DNA from: Rhodohalobacter sp. SW132
GTDB lineage: Bacteria > Bacteroidota > Rhodothermia > Balneolales > Balneolaceae
Direction of reading: 5' to 3'
DNA length: 64,000 nucleotides
Assembly: GCF_003390325.1 (NCBI RefSeq)
Contig: NZ_QUOK01000007.1
Span: forward strand, 62,001 to 126,000
Shown: one piece after another, positions 16,353 through 25,224 of the stretch
Layout of the letters: every line of letters begins with the position of its first letter
Numbering within the stretch: the first letter of the stretch is position 1
Notes under the pieces: generated by a model
Told to the model about the DNA's origin: nothing
What the model saw: only the letters and a program-made list of their open reading frames with translations
The model's database searches: none
Made by a program: the position numbers and the translations under genes

Positions 16353-17819
16353 CTACCCTGAATCTCTAAACTTACGTACCCGCTCAGGTTCATCAGGTTT
16401 TGTGGCAAGGCTGACTCCGATCAGCAGCACTACATTGGCGATTAAACCGTAGACTCCTTCGTGAACCGGCAGCGGTTTGATTTCAGGGAAGATCAGGAAA
16501 AGAGTGTTGATTGCAATTCCGCCGAAGAGTCCGGCCAGCGCACCGGCTTTGGTGGCACGGCTCCAGTAGAACATCGCAAAAATGACGGGAAAGATCTGCG
16601 CCACGCCTCCGTACGAACCAAGCAGCAGCGCCACGATCGATACGTCGATTACCACGGCAAAGAGGTAGGCGATCAGCCCGATCACCAGTACGGAGATCTG
16701 AATGAGCAGGCGTTCGGTTTTGTCATTTAAGTCTGTTACCTGGCTGAGTCCATCCCGAATACCGATGGAAGCGGCGGAGTGGAGAATGGCGTCGCCGGAT
16801 GACATCGATGCGGCGAGTGCACCGGCGCAGAAAAGGCCAATGACGATGGCCGGTAGATCGAGCTGCATCAGGATATGCGGCAATATGCTATCGGCCGGTT
16901 CCACACCGGGAAAAGCGACAACGGCTGAAAATCCGATCAGGAGAATTGGAATCAGAAAGATGAGGAATGTGGGGTAGAGAACTACACTCAGACGCATCGC
17001 TTTTACATTACGGGCGGCAAAACTGCGCATAAAAAAGTGCGGCCAGACCGAAAATCCCACGGCTGACACAAAGACGGCTGATCCATATCCCCACCAGTCC
17101 CATCGCGTTCCGTCACCAGCCAGGCCCGGTGCTTCCAGCATTGCGGTGTGCCCGGCTTCCATGATTGCATCAAACATCGGCCCGATCCCGCCGTAGAGCG
17201 TATTCGGCAGGTAGATTCCCAGCACCCATGCGAGTACCATCATAAACATGCCCTGGAAAGCGTTCGACCAGCCGACTCCCATCACCCCGCTGAAGTAGAC
17301 GTAGATCAGCACCACCACGTAGGTGACTCCGGCCCCGGCCCAGTAAGGGATCATCCCTTCGCTGATCACATTGAGCACGTACCCAGCGCCAACCATCTGC
17401 AGGGTGAGATAGGGGATGAAGACCACTACGCTCAAAATAGCGAGCATTACAGAGAGAAATTTGCTGTCGAAACGGGCGGCAAGGAGCTCGGCCTGGGTGA
17501 CATATCCATATTTTTTTCCAAGCCGCCACGCCCGCGGGCCGAAAAAGTAGAGCGGCACGATGCCAATCACCCCGTATGCGATGATGTAGAATGCTGCGGC
17601 ACCACGCGAATAGGCCCAGCCCGGTCCGCCCAGGAAGGCAAACGAGGAGAAAATAGACGCGCCAAGCACAAAATAGAGAATAAAAGCGTTCATGCTGCGG
17701 TCGCCCGCCACATATCCGCTCACGCTTTTTGTGATCCGGAGTGAGGGAATGATTCCGGTCAGGAGAGAGATCAGAAGATAGAGCCCAACGATGATGAGAA
17801 TAACGGTTCCGGTTTCCAT
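16353..17819 (-). CDS. Sodium:solute symporter (SSS family)
   Basis: 488 residues with about 13 membrane segments. SSS features include the N-terminal SVSGYVAGDRSMNAFILYFVLGASIFSSFAFLG split, VTQAELLAARFDS, and GALAASMSSGDAILHSAAS in the middle, which holds the Na2-site-like serines. Together with the small upstream gene this resembles the YhjB/YhjC pair of Bacillus. The substrate is probably an organic acid or similar small solute (inference). Starts 5 bp after the partner gene. Confidence 0.85.
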   Translation of the reverse strand: METGTVILIIVGLYLLISLLTGIIPSLRITKSVSGYVAGDRSMNAFILYFVLGASIFSSFAFLGGPGWAYSRGAAAFYIIAYGVIGIVPLYFFGPRAWRLGKKYGYVTQAELLAARFDSKFLSVMLAILSVVVFIPYLTLQMVGAGYVLNVISEGMIPYWAGAGVTYVVVLIYVYFSGVMGVGWSNAFQGMFMMVLAWVLGIYLPNTLYGGIGPMFDAIMEAGHTAMLEAPGLAGDGTRWDWWGYGSAVFVSAVGFSVWPHFFMRSFAARNVKAMRLSVVLYPTFLIFLIPILLIGFSAVVAFPGVEPADSILPHILMQLDLPAIVIGLFCAGALAASMSSGDAILHSAASIGIRDGLSQVTDLNDKTERLLIQISVLVIGLIAYLFAVVIDVSIVALLLGSYGGVAQIFPVIFAMFYWSRATKAGALAGLFGGIAINTLFLIFPEIKPLPVHEGVYGLIANVVLLIGVSLATKPDEPERVRKFRDSG

Positions 17820-17824
17820 GATGA

Positions 17825-18082
17825 TCAGACTTTATCCTGATGTTTATCGGTTAGATAGAGTCCCATCATGGCAGCAAAACCAATGATCACCCAGAGAATA
17901 ATCCAGACAAAAGAGAGTGGAAATCCGAAGATCAGCGGGGTGGCGGATGAAAAGATGGCGTGACCCGGCCAGATGATGGCGAGGCATGTGATCAGCATGA
18001 CGATCACAAAAATAATTCGTGTGCTGCGGAGGGGGACTCTTTTTTCCGGCTGATTTTCTTCGGGGTGATCCATTGATTGCAT
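17825..18082 (-). CDS. Small membrane partner of the symporter (DUF3311-like)
   Basis: 85 residues with two hydrophobic helices (~26-40 and ~52-75) and a polar N-terminus. Size, topology and its place 5 bp ahead of an SSS permease match the DUF3311 group, proposed small subunits of solute symporters. The start could be M1 or M4. Function is inferred from position. Confidence 0.65.
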   Translation of the reverse strand: MQSMDHPEENQPEKRVPLRSTRIIFVIVMLITCLAIIWPGHAIFSSATPLIFGFPLSFVWIILWVIIGFAAMMGLYLTDKHQDKV

Positions 18083-18233
18083 TTCAACTCAATTCTGACT
18101 ATTGATCGAACTCATCAAATCAATAAAGAGGATTTCTGTGTGAAATGCACGCGGGTTGTGGGAAAAGTGAAAGGTGAAAATATTCCCGTAACCTGTTTAG
18201 CAATCTTAACATTTTTAAGTCGAAAAACTCATT

Positions 18234-18300
18234 CCGAAGCTCCCCTCTCTTGCAAGACCCGCAGGGCGTGGTAGAGAGGGGACGGGGGTGAGTCAGAAGG
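18234..18300. repeat. Palindromic GC-rich intergenic repeat (gaccc...gaggggagc type)
   Basis: GCTCCCCTCTC near the start pairs with GAGAGGGGACGGGGGTGAG near the end, around a small AAGACCCGCAGGGCGTGG core. The same arms in the other orientation occur at 29707-29771 and 63209-63267, so this is a dispersed family. Confidence 0.75.
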
Positions 18301-18365
18301 ACTGGTGACGATGGTAAAGACATAAATCTTAACTTATTTAGGTGCGATTTTTTTGGAAGACAGTT

Positions 18366-18881
18366 TTCTCAAAGCCTCTCGAGAGGGGAAAGGTGAAGCG
18401 GAAACCGCGAAGCCGGATGACGCAAACGAGGGGTGGGTTTGGTGACTTTGATCGTGGAACGTAGCCATTTCAGACTTCTTGCCCTCGCGAACACACCCCT
18501 GATTCCCGAAACTAACGCTATGCGTCGTTTCGTTAATCTGTCCCCTCTCGAGATGGGATTTAAGGACCCTCAAAAGAGGTTCAATTACATTGTAAATTCC
18601 AAGGAAAGGCAATGAAATCCCCTCCCCGAATAATCGGGTCCAAGTGTGGTTTGAGAGGGGAAAAGCCCATCAAAACGTGCGTAGCGTGATTTTGATGGTG
18701 AGGGGTGTGTTGAAGGGGGCAGGAGCAGTTGTGCGAATTTAGGTTTAGATCAGAGCTCCGTGGGACACACCCCTGAATGTTGAATACCGTCTGCGCGGGA
18801 TTTCTAAATTCTGTCCCCTCTCGAGAGGGGAAAAGGATGTGAAAACGGTGTATCACCGATTTTCACACCGAGGGGTGTGTA
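18366..18881. repeat. Cluster of cccctc/gagggg palindromic repeat units downstream of hisA
   Basis: At least three units in a row. Their centres are CTCTCGAGAGGGG at 18376-18388, CCCCTCTCGAGATGGG at 18542-18557 and CCCCTCTCGAGAGGGG at 18815-18830, plus a degenerate one at 18619-18660. Outer ends are ACACACCCCT (18491-18500, 18765-18774) and AGGGGTGTGT (18701-18710, 18871-18880). Between centre and ends sit different hairpins, e.g. GTGAAAACGGTG/CACCGATTTTCAC. The last unit ends one base before the hisA stop codon. Confidence 0.8.
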
Positions 18882-19607
18882 CTACACCCCAGCCTTATGC
18901 AAATCCCGCATCTCATCCAGGCGGATATTTCCTTCGTAGTACGCCCGACCCACGACTACACCATGGAGGTTGTGGTTTTGAAGTTCAATTAAATCCTGGA
19001 GGTTTGAAACGCCTCCTGATGCGATCCAGTTGAGATCCGGAAATCGTTTTTGCAGATCGCTGTACATTTCTACATTTGGACCGCTCAGCATGCCATCGCG
19101 GGCGATATCGGTGCTAAGTACGGTTTTCAAACCGGCTTCAATCAGCGGGTTCAGAAACTCCGCAATCGGGCGGTCGGAGGTTTCCAGCCAGCCGCCATAC
19201 GCCATTTTTCCATCTTTCAGATCCAGGCCGAGAATCATTTCGTCCGGATTGGCTTCAACGGCGCTCCGAAAGGCATCCGGACTTTTTACCGCCATCGAGC
19301 TGCAGATTACACCGCTGAGCCCGGCATTCAGAAGCAGATCGATATCCTCTCGCGAACGAACCCCGCCGCCGGTTTGAACCGACAGTTCCACGTTGTCAAT
19401 CATCTGCCGAATAATTGGCAGGTTCTCAAAGTTTCCGCTCTTGGCTCCATTCAGATCAACCACATGAATATGTTCAAAACCGGCCGCTTTGAACTTTTCC
19501 GCCTCGCGGACAGGATTATGATTGTAAACTGTTTTTTTTGCATAATCGCCCTTTTGCAGGCGAACCACCTGTCCGTCGAGCAGGTCGATTGCGGGGATGA
19601 TGTTCAT
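18882..19607 (-). CDS. hisA: ProFAR isomerase (HisA)
   Basis: 241 residues, a full (beta/alpha)8 barrel. It isomerises ProFAR to PRFAR, the fourth step of histidine synthesis. The N-terminal catalytic Asp is in AIDLLDGQVVRLQKGDY and the second catalytic Asp in LSTDIARDGML; phosphate loops are QTGGGVRS and WIASGGVSNLQDL. Last gene of this his cluster, 101 bp after hisH. hisF and hisIE, which usually follow, are replaced by palindromic repeats and a transporter. Confidence 0.95.
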   Translation of the reverse strand: MNIIPAIDLLDGQVVRLQKGDYAKKTVYNHNPVREAEKFKAAGFEHIHVVDLNGAKSGNFENLPIIRQMIDNVELSVQTGGGVRSREDIDLLLNAGLSGVICSSMAVKSPDAFRSAVEANPDEMILGLDLKDGKMAYGGWLETSDRPIAEFLNPLIEAGLKTVLSTDIARDGMLSGPNVEMYSDLQKRFPDLNWIASGGVSNLQDLIELQNHNLHGVVVGRAYYEGNIRLDEMRDLHKAGV

Positions 19608-19708
19608 GGCTTGTTAAGAAATTTGTTATTGAAAACTATTCGGTTGTGAAGATAGGAAATTGGGGCGGGAGTGGAACAAAAGAAATGATATTTCTACGCT
19701 CAATAAGA

Positions 19709-20311
19709 TCACGATCCGTTACTCTTCACCATATCCAAAAAATTCTGAAGCAGTAACGATCCCACAGACCCAGATTTTTCGGGGTGAAACTGAACGCCCA
19801 TAAAATTGTCTTTGGCAACTACGGCGGCAAAATCGTTGATGTATTTACAGGTTGCAAGAGCGTGGTCGTTTGATGGAGCGTAATAGCCGTGCACATAGTA
19901 AAGGAATTGTTGATTGCCAATCCCATTGATTAAAGGGTGCTCCTTTTGAGGTGCAAATTGATTCCACCCCATGTGAGGTACTTTTGCTTTTGAAGAGTCG
20001 AATTTTTTCAGGCGGCCGGGAATCAAACCGAGTGTTTCGCTGTCGCCCTCCTCAGAGGATTCATAGAGCAGCTGCATTCCCAGGCAGATTCCGAGTACCG
20101 GCTTATCTGTATTTTTTAGCCATACATCCAGATCACGGGAGCGGAGGTCGTCCATTGCGGCCCCGGCATGACCCACCCCGGGAAAGATAATTCCATCGGC
20201 CTTTGAGAGCTCATCCGGCTCGTCAGAAATAAAATGGTCGGCCCCCAGCCGTTTCAGTGCATTTGAAACTGATGTGAGATTGCCCGCCTGGTATTTGATG
20301 ATTCCGATCAT
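19709..20311 (-). CDS. hisH: Imidazole glycerol phosphate synthase, glutaminase subunit (HisH)
   Basis: 200 residues, class I glutamine amidotransferase. Nucleophile Cys in LGICLGMQLLYE, His and Glu in GVQFHPEKSGS, oxyanion region GVGHAG. It supplies ammonia to HisF, which turns PRFAR into imidazole glycerol phosphate and AICAR. HisF is not encoded in the window, so the partner must lie elsewhere. Separated from hisB by 145 bp that contain a GC-rich repeat. Confidence 0.95.
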   Translation of the reverse strand: MIGIIKYQAGNLTSVSNALKRLGADHFISDEPDELSKADGIIFPGVGHAGAAMDDLRSRDLDVWLKNTDKPVLGICLGMQLLYESSEEGDSETLGLIPGRLKKFDSSKAKVPHMGWNQFAPQKEHPLINGIGNQQFLYYVHGYYAPSNDHALATCKYINDFAAVVAKDNFMGVQFHPEKSGSVGSLLLQNFLDMVKSNGS

Positions 20312-20375
20312 TGACTGTCTTTAATTGGGGTGGAAAAGTGAAAAGTCAAAACGGACGAGAATCCTTTCGCCAGCT

Positions 20376-20428
20376 GGTGGAGTACTCCCCTCGAGCCACA
20401 CTTGGTGCAGATAGTTCGGCGGGGAGAA
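20376..20428. repeat. GC-rich palindromic repeat in the hisB-hisH spacer
   Basis: CTCCCCTCGAG...GGCGGGGAG inverted arms around a variable middle, related to the cccctc family found in the other his spacers. Confidence 0.65.
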
Positions 20429-20456
20429 TTTTCACTTTTGATTTTATACTTTTCAC

Positions 20457-21344
20457 TTAAATGGTTCCTTTAGTGGTTGGTAATATGCCGCGAATCCGTT
20501 CATTTCGGCTGATGGCAAATCGTAATGCCTTTGCAAAGCCTTTAAAGATCGATTCGATAATATGATGTTCGTTTTTACCGGTTGCCTCAACATGCAGGGT
20601 TGCTTTTACGTTCATGGCCAGTGTATAATAAAAGTGCTCTAACATTTCGGTTGGAAAATCGCCGACGTACTCTCTTTTGAGATCCACATCCCATCGCAGA
20701 AACGGGCGGTCGGAGAGGTCAATCGCCACGGTGGCCTGCGCTTCATCCATCGGCAGAACAAACCCGTAGCGCTGAATTCCCGCTTTGTTTTCAGAGATCG
20801 CTTCCCGAATGGCCTGGCCAAGTGCAATAGCAGTATCTTCGATGGTGTGATGTTCATCCACGTCCAGGTCGCCGTTGCAGGTAAGTTCCAGGTCGATTAA
20901 CCCGTGACGCGCAATCTGATCGAGCATGTGATCAAAAAAGTTCAAACCGGTGCTGATGTCGCTTTTACCCGTTCCGTCCAGGTTGATAGAGATCGAAATT
21001 TGCGTCTCTTTCGTATCCCGACTGATTTCCGCCTTCCGGCTGGGGAACAGGATGGATCGGGTGATCTCTGTCCAGGAATCGGCGGTTTCCACAGGCTTAC
21101 CATCCGACTCAAAAATATATTGATCCACATTTTTAATAGTGCCGTCCGCGTCAGCTTCTCCGAACCCTGAATTAGTGATCGATTCATTTTCAATCAGTTT
21201 TTGCTGATGATCTGAAAGTGATCCGGCATCAAAACCGAGCTGATATTCCGCCTCCATCAAATACTTCATGCCAAAAAGAGCACCTTCCGGCAGCAAGCTT
21301 TCACTTTCGGATTTCAATGCGGTAGGGTGGATATAGATTTTCAT
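20457..21344 (-). CDS. hisB: Imidazoleglycerol-phosphate dehydratase (HisB) with decayed HAD-like N-terminus
   Basis: 295 residues. From ~104 on it is a complete IGP dehydratase: SRDTKETQISISINLDG, FFDHMLDQIARHG, DEHHTIEDT (metal ligands) and NEHHIIESIFKGFAKALR. It dehydrates imidazole glycerol phosphate to imidazole acetol phosphate. The first ~103 residues resemble a shrunken bifunctional-HisB phosphatase domain: IHPTALKSE lies where IDRDGTLISE is expected, and LPEGALFGMKYLMEAEYQL where FEPGVIPELLKLQKAGYKL is. Both catalytic aspartates and the zinc loop are missing. Histidinol-phosphate phosphatase must then be supplied elsewhere. The family is certain, the origin of the extension an inference. 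Confidence 0.93.
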   Translation of the reverse strand: MKIYIHPTALKSESESLLPEGALFGMKYLMEAEYQLGFDAGSLSDHQQKLIENESITNSGFGEADADGTIKNVDQYIFESDGKPVETADSWTEITRSILFPSRKAEISRDTKETQISISINLDGTGKSDISTGLNFFDHMLDQIARHGLIDLELTCNGDLDVDEHHTIEDTAIALGQAIREAISENKAGIQRYGFVLPMDEAQATVAIDLSDRPFLRWDVDLKREYVGDFPTEMLEHFYYTLAMNVKATLHVEATGKNEHHIIESIFKGFAKALRFAISRNERIRGILPTTKGTI

Positions 21345-21369
21345 GGTTTCTTTGTTTGATTTGGTAGTA

Positions 21370-21455
21370 AGAGATCTCCCCTCCCCGGGTAACTACACCC
21401 CCGAGTCAAAGCTCGGGACAAGCCGGGGCCAGAAAAAACACTGGAAGGGGAGATT
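21370..21455. repeat. GC-rich palindromic repeat in the hisC-hisB spacer
   Basis: GATCTCCCCTCCCCGGG at one side and AAGGGGAGATTTTCAC at the other, with an inner CCCCGAGTC/GCTCGGG pair. It is followed by a short tandem of TTTTCAC-type heptamers up to 21495. Confidence 0.65.
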
Positions 21456-21496
21456 TTCACTTTTCACTTTTCACTTTTCATTTCTCACTTTTCCCC

Positions 21497-22552
21497 TCAC
21501 CCCACAACATCTTTCAGTGCCCTCAAAAACTTTACGTTCTCATCCGGCATACCGATGGTGACCCTCAGGCAATCTTCGCACAGCGGTTCATGACCGCGAT
21601 AGCGCACAATCACGCCAAGTTTAGCTAAATTTTGATACACTTCTTTCGCCTTTCGGATTTTAAAAAGCAGAAAATTGGCGTTTGAGGGATACACTTTTTC
21701 AACCGCATCCGCCAGATTCAGCTGCTCAGCCACGTACTGCCGCTCTTCGCGGATTTTTTTGATGTTGAATTTTAGCAGTTCCAGGTTATCAAATGCTTTC
21801 AGGGCAGTATCGGCTGTATGCTTATTGATGTTGTACGGGGCTTTTACCCGCATCATATAGCTGATGATCTCCGGATTGGCAATCGCCACGCCCAGACGAA
21901 TACCTGCCAAGCCAAAAGCCTTGGAAAAGGTCTGCAGCACCACCAGGTTGGGATACTGCTGCACCATTCCGGCCATCGACTCCTGCCTGCTGAAATCGAT
22001 ATACGCCTCATCCACCACCACAATTCCCGGAAAGGTCGTGCAAAGCTTCAGCAGATCGGTCCGCTTCATATCATTTGCGGTGGGATTGTTTGGCGAGCAG
22101 AGAAACAGGAGCTTCGTCGTTTCATCGACAGTCTCCTTGATCAAATCAGGCTGAAGCTGAAATTTCTCAGTCAGCATCACCTCTTTGATATTCACATTGT
22201 TGATGCTGGCCGACACCTTATACATCCCGTACGTGGGCGGCGTGGTTATGATAGAATCCCTTCCCGGCTCACAAAAAATCCGCATCAGCAGATCGATCGG
22301 CTCATCGCTGCCAACACCCAGGAAAAGATTTTCAACCTCCACACTTCGGTACTCCGCAATTACCTTCCGAAGCCGATCCTGCGTGGGGTCGGGATATCGA
22401 TGCAAATCCAGCGTATTTCGCACAGATGCACCGTAACTATTTTCGTTGGCATCCAGAAGCACGCCTTCATCAAAGTCATCCCGCGCACTTCGGTAGGGCG
22501 TCAGATTACGGATATTTTCGCGGACAAGGGTTTCGATGTTTGTTGTAGGCAT
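21497..22552 (-). CDS. hisC: Histidinol-phosphate aminotransferase (HisC)
   Basis: 351 residues, fold type I PLP enzyme. Visible are LLDANENSYGAS near the N-terminus, LCSPNNPTAND, VVDEAYIDFS (Asp for the PLP ring nitrogen), the PLP lysine in QTFSKAFGLAGIRLG, and the phosphate-binding Arg in FLRALK/RYRGHEPL region. It makes histidinol phosphate from imidazole acetol phosphate and glutamate. Third gene of the cluster; 193 bp separate it from hisD. Confidence 0.95.
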   Translation of the reverse strand: MPTTNIETLVRENIRNLTPYRSARDDFDEGVLLDANENSYGASVRNTLDLHRYPDPTQDRLRKVIAEYRSVEVENLFLGVGSDEPIDLLMRIFCEPGRDSIITTPPTYGMYKVSASINNVNIKEVMLTEKFQLQPDLIKETVDETTKLLFLCSPNNPTANDMKRTDLLKLCTTFPGIVVVDEAYIDFSRQESMAGMVQQYPNLVVLQTFSKAFGLAGIRLGVAIANPEIISYMMRVKAPYNINKHTADTALKAFDNLELLKFNIKKIREERQYVAEQLNLADAVEKVYPSNANFLLFKIRKAKEVYQNLAKLGVIVRYRGHEPLCEDCLRVTIGMPDENVKFLRALKDVVG

Positions 22553-22578
22553 TGAACAAATTTTATGTTTGGATTCAA

Positions 22579-22742
22579 ATGTCCCCCTTAGAAGGGGGCA
22601 GAAACCGACGCAGGAGGTTTCGGGGGATGATTACGGAACGTTGATCTTGTTTATGGGTAATTTGTGAATCTGTACCCCGCGAACCCACCCCTGATCAATC
22701 GCTGAACGCTCTTGATCTGTCCCCTCCCGAGAGGGGAAAACC
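22579..22742. repeat. Palindromic repeats in the hisD-hisC spacer
   Basis: Two units: GTCCCCCTTAGAAGGGGGC at 22579-22598, and CACCCCTGATCAATCGCTG through CTGTCCCCTCCCGAGAGGGG at 22686-22737. The inner hairpin GATCAA...TTGATC of the second matches the unit in the hisG-hisD spacer almost exactly. Confidence 0.75.
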
Positions 22743-22745
22743 TTT

Positions 22746-24041
22746 TCACCTTTCACTTTTCACTTTTGCCAGCCTCAAACTCACCGCATTTTTATGAGCG
22801 TCCAGCCCTTCAAGACCCGCAAGAGTCTCCACGGTGGGACCGAGATTTTTCAATCCTTCTTTGGTGATTGTCTGCATGGTAATAAATTTCTGGAAACTGT
22901 GGAGCGATACGCCGCTGTACATCCGGGCGTAGCCGTATGTGGGCAGCGTGTGATTGGTGCCGGAGGCGTAATCGCCCATGCTTTCGGGGGTCCACTGACC
23001 GATAAAAACCGACCCGGCATTGGATACGTCTTCTGCCAGCTCTTCTGCATCATTCGTATTGATAATCAGGTGCTCCGGCGCGTATTGGTTTGAGAACTCC
23101 ATCGCCTGCTCTGTGGATTCCACCACAATCGTAAAGCTTTTTTCAAGCGCATCGGCAGCAAACTCTTTTCGGGGGAGGTCATTCAGCTGCTTTTGTACCT
23201 GTGAATTAATTTCATCAAGGTTGGCCTGAACGGTAACAACTAAAACAACCTGGCTATCGGACCCGTGTTCGGCTTGCGAAAGCAGATCGGCGGCGATGAA
23301 CTCGGGATCAGCAGTTTCATCGGCAATAACAAGCACTTCCGACGGACCCGCGGGCATATCAATGGAGACCATCGCCTCGCTGTTTTGCAAGATCATTTTG
23401 GCGGCGGTAACGTACTGGTTACCCGGACCAAAAATCTTATCCACCTTGGGTATCGATTCGGTGCCATAGGCCATCCCGGCAACTGCCTGCGCACCGCCTG
23501 CTTTCACTACGGCCGCTGCCCCGATTTTTTTCGCCACGTACAGAATCGACTCCGGAATGTTTCCATCTTTATCCGGAGGCGTAGCCACTACGATCGTCTT
23601 GCAGCCTGCAACGTAAGCGGGAATGCCGAGCATCATAGCGGTGGAGGGGAGGGGCGCGGTTCCGCCAGGAATGTAGAGACCAACGCGCTCAATCGGCCTG
23701 GCCACACGGCTGCATACAACGCCATCGGTCGTCTCCACATCAAGATTCATCGAAAACTGTTCCCGGTGAAACCGGTAGATATTCTGCATGGCCCGGTCGA
23801 GAGCTTCCTCTATTTTGGGATCCAGGTTCACCTCCATTTCTGAGGGATCCACCGTCATGGGCTCTGGCCGCACGCCGTCAAATTTCTCGGTAAACGTTAA
23901 AATCGCTTCATCCCCGCCCGACTCCACCGCATCAAGGATTGGCTGCACCGTACCAAAAACAGACGCAAAATCCATTTTTGGACGTTTGGTCAGTTCCGTG
24001 ATTTGGGAAGGGGTGAGGGAGTTGTATTTATAGGTTTTCAT
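22746..24041 (-). CDS. hisD: Histidinol dehydrogenase (HisD)
   Basis: 431 residues, usual length. Motifs: [56 protein letters not shown] (zinc-ligand Gln/His and base region) and [10 protein letters not shown], with a late [10 protein letters not shown]. It oxidises histidinol to histidine in two NAD-dependent steps, the last reactions of the pathway. It follows hisG after 202 bp carrying a repeat. Confidence 0.95.
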   Translation of the reverse strand: MKTYKYNSLTPSQITELTKRPKMDFASVFGTVQPILDAVESGGDEAILTFTEKFDGVRPEPMTVDPSEMEVNLDPKIEEALDRAMQNIYRFHREQFSMNLDVETTDGVVCSRVARPIERVGLYIPGGTAPLPSTAMMLGIPAYVAGCKTIVVATPPDKDGNIPESILYVAKKIGAAAVVKAGGAQAVAGMAYGTESIPKVDKIFGPGNQYVTAAKMILQNSEAMVSIDMPAGPSEVLVIADETADPEFIAADLLSQAEHGSDSQVVLVVTVQANLDEINSQVQKQLNDLPRKEFAADALEKSFTIVVESTEQAMEFSNQYAPEHLIINTNDAEELAEDVSNAGSVFIGQWTPESMGDYASGTNHTLPTYGYARMYSGVSLHSFQKFITMQTITKEGLKNLGPTVETLAGLEGLDAHKNAVSLRLAKVKSER

Positions 24042-24065
24042 TATTTAATCGTATTGAGGTTTCGC

Positions 24066-24222
24066 AAGTCCCCTCTTGAGAGGGGGAAGGTGTAGCGGAA
24101 ACGGCAAAGCCGGATGACGCAAACGAGGGGTGTGCTACATGGCTGGATTTCTGCTCATATTCAACACACCCCTGATCAATCGCTGGACGCTCTTGATCTG
24201 TCCCCTCTTGAGAGGGGATTAA
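24066..24222. repeat. Palindromic repeats in the hisG-hisD spacer
   Basis: A unit CCCCTCTTGAGAGGGGG followed by GGTGTAGCGGAAACGGCAAA and CGAGGGGTG, and a second CACACCCCTGATCAATCGCT through GTCCCCTCTTGAGAGGGG. The middle part, GAAGCCGGATGACGCAAACG-like, is shared with the unit at 18381-18435. Confidence 0.8.
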
Positions 24223-24243
24223 TCATCTATAATCTCACATCTC

Positions 24244-25122
24244 CTAAACAATCATACTTTCAATCGGCAGCATCACAATTCCGGTGGCGCCGGCGGCTTT
24301 GAGTTCTTCCATCAGGTCCCAGAATGCGGTGATGGTAATGACCGTGTGAATGGCCACCATTCCGTTGTCGGCCAGGGGCATCACGGTTGGGCTCCTCAGT
24401 GATGGAATGATCTTCTTAATTTTCTCCACAGATTCCTGCGGGGCGTTCATCATGATATAGCGGCTTTTCTCGGCCCGCTGGTATCCTTCAATCCGCTGCA
24501 GAAATTTGTCGATCAGTGCCTGTTTGCCATCGGAAAGCGGCTTATTGGTTTTTACAAGCTGCGTTTCGGAATCAAAAATCTTATCAATCTCTACGAGACC
24601 GTTCGCTTTCAGTGTGCCGCCGGTCGAGACCAGGTCGGTGATTGCATCGGCTATCTCCAGGCGCGGGGCGATCTCCACGGAACCGGATAGCGTTACGATC
24701 TTTACATTAATCCCTTTCTCTTCAAAAAAGTTGCGGGTGAGTACGGGATAGCTGGTGGCAATTTTTTTGCCTTCAAAATCTTCTGCTTTTTTGATATCCC
24801 CATTTTTGGGTACGGCAACCGACAGCCGGCAGACACCGTATTCGAGGCCTTTCAGGATGGTGACATCCGCCTGGTCTTCAGCCACGACATTCGCGCCCAC
24901 AAAACCGAGATCGCAAACACCGTCCTGCACATATTCCGGAATATCATCATCCCGGATTAAAAGAAGTTCTACATCAAAATTCAGACACCTGACGAGCAGG
25001 CTTCGCTTGTAGTCGTCAAATTTCAGACCGATGCCTTCAAGCAGTTTTAACGTTTTATCCGTAAGTCGGCCGCTTTTCTGAACGGCTATACGCAGTGACG
25101 TGGTAGAATCAAGGGTTCTCAT
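24244..25122 (-). CDS. hisG: ATP phosphoribosyltransferase, long form (HisG)
   Basis: 292 residues, so the long form with a C-terminal ACT-like regulatory domain (~220-292) expected to bind histidine; no HisZ is needed. Core motifs: LRIAVQKSGRLTDKTL, YVQDGVCDLGFVGANVV, and DLVSTGGTLKANGL (PRPP loop). It condenses ATP and PRPP, the committed step. First structural gene of the cluster, 71 bp after the His-rich leader ORF's stop. Confidence 0.95.
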   Translation of the reverse strand: MRTLDSTTSLRIAVQKSGRLTDKTLKLLEGIGLKFDDYKRSLLVRCLNFDVELLLIRDDDIPEYVQDGVCDLGFVGANVVAEDQADVTILKGLEYGVCRLSVAVPKNGDIKKAEDFEGKKIATSYPVLTRNFFEEKGINVKIVTLSGSVEIAPRLEIADAITDLVSTGGTLKANGLVEIDKIFDSETQLVKTNKPLSDGKQALIDKFLQRIEGYQRAEKSRYIMMNAPQESVEKIKKIIPSLRSPTVMPLADNGMVAIHTVITITAFWDLMEELKAAGATGIVMLPIESMIV

Positions 25123-25149
25123 AAGAAAATAAAATCAGGTTGTTTGTAG

Positions 25150-25224
25150 AAAAAGAGTGTGATAACCGGGCAGAAGGGACGAAAGGAGATGATTCAGTGT
25201 ACAAGATGCCCATGGCTGCCGGTT
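25150..25224 (-). promoter_or_regulatory. Candidate attenuator stem between his leader and hisG
   Basis: On the minus strand AACCGGCAG (25224-25216, inside the leader ORF) can pair with CTGCCCGGTT (25173-25164) with one bulged C, followed after ACACTC-type spacer by a T6 tract (25155-25150). Because the first arm lies after the His-His-His codons, ribosome position could decide whether it forms. I see no second, clearly exclusive antiterminator stem. Moderate to low confidence. Confidence 0.4.

Noticed and set aside
17148-17744. 198-codon plus-strand frame inside the symporter gene
   Set aside because: Antisense of membrane helices; His- and Asp-rich composition is an artefact of that.
18433-18856. 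Short frames within the repeat cluster after hisA
   Set aside because: They read through palindromic repeats and recur wherever the repeat does.
21818-22555. 245-codon plus-strand frame opposite hisC
   Set aside because: Exact antisense of a certain gene.
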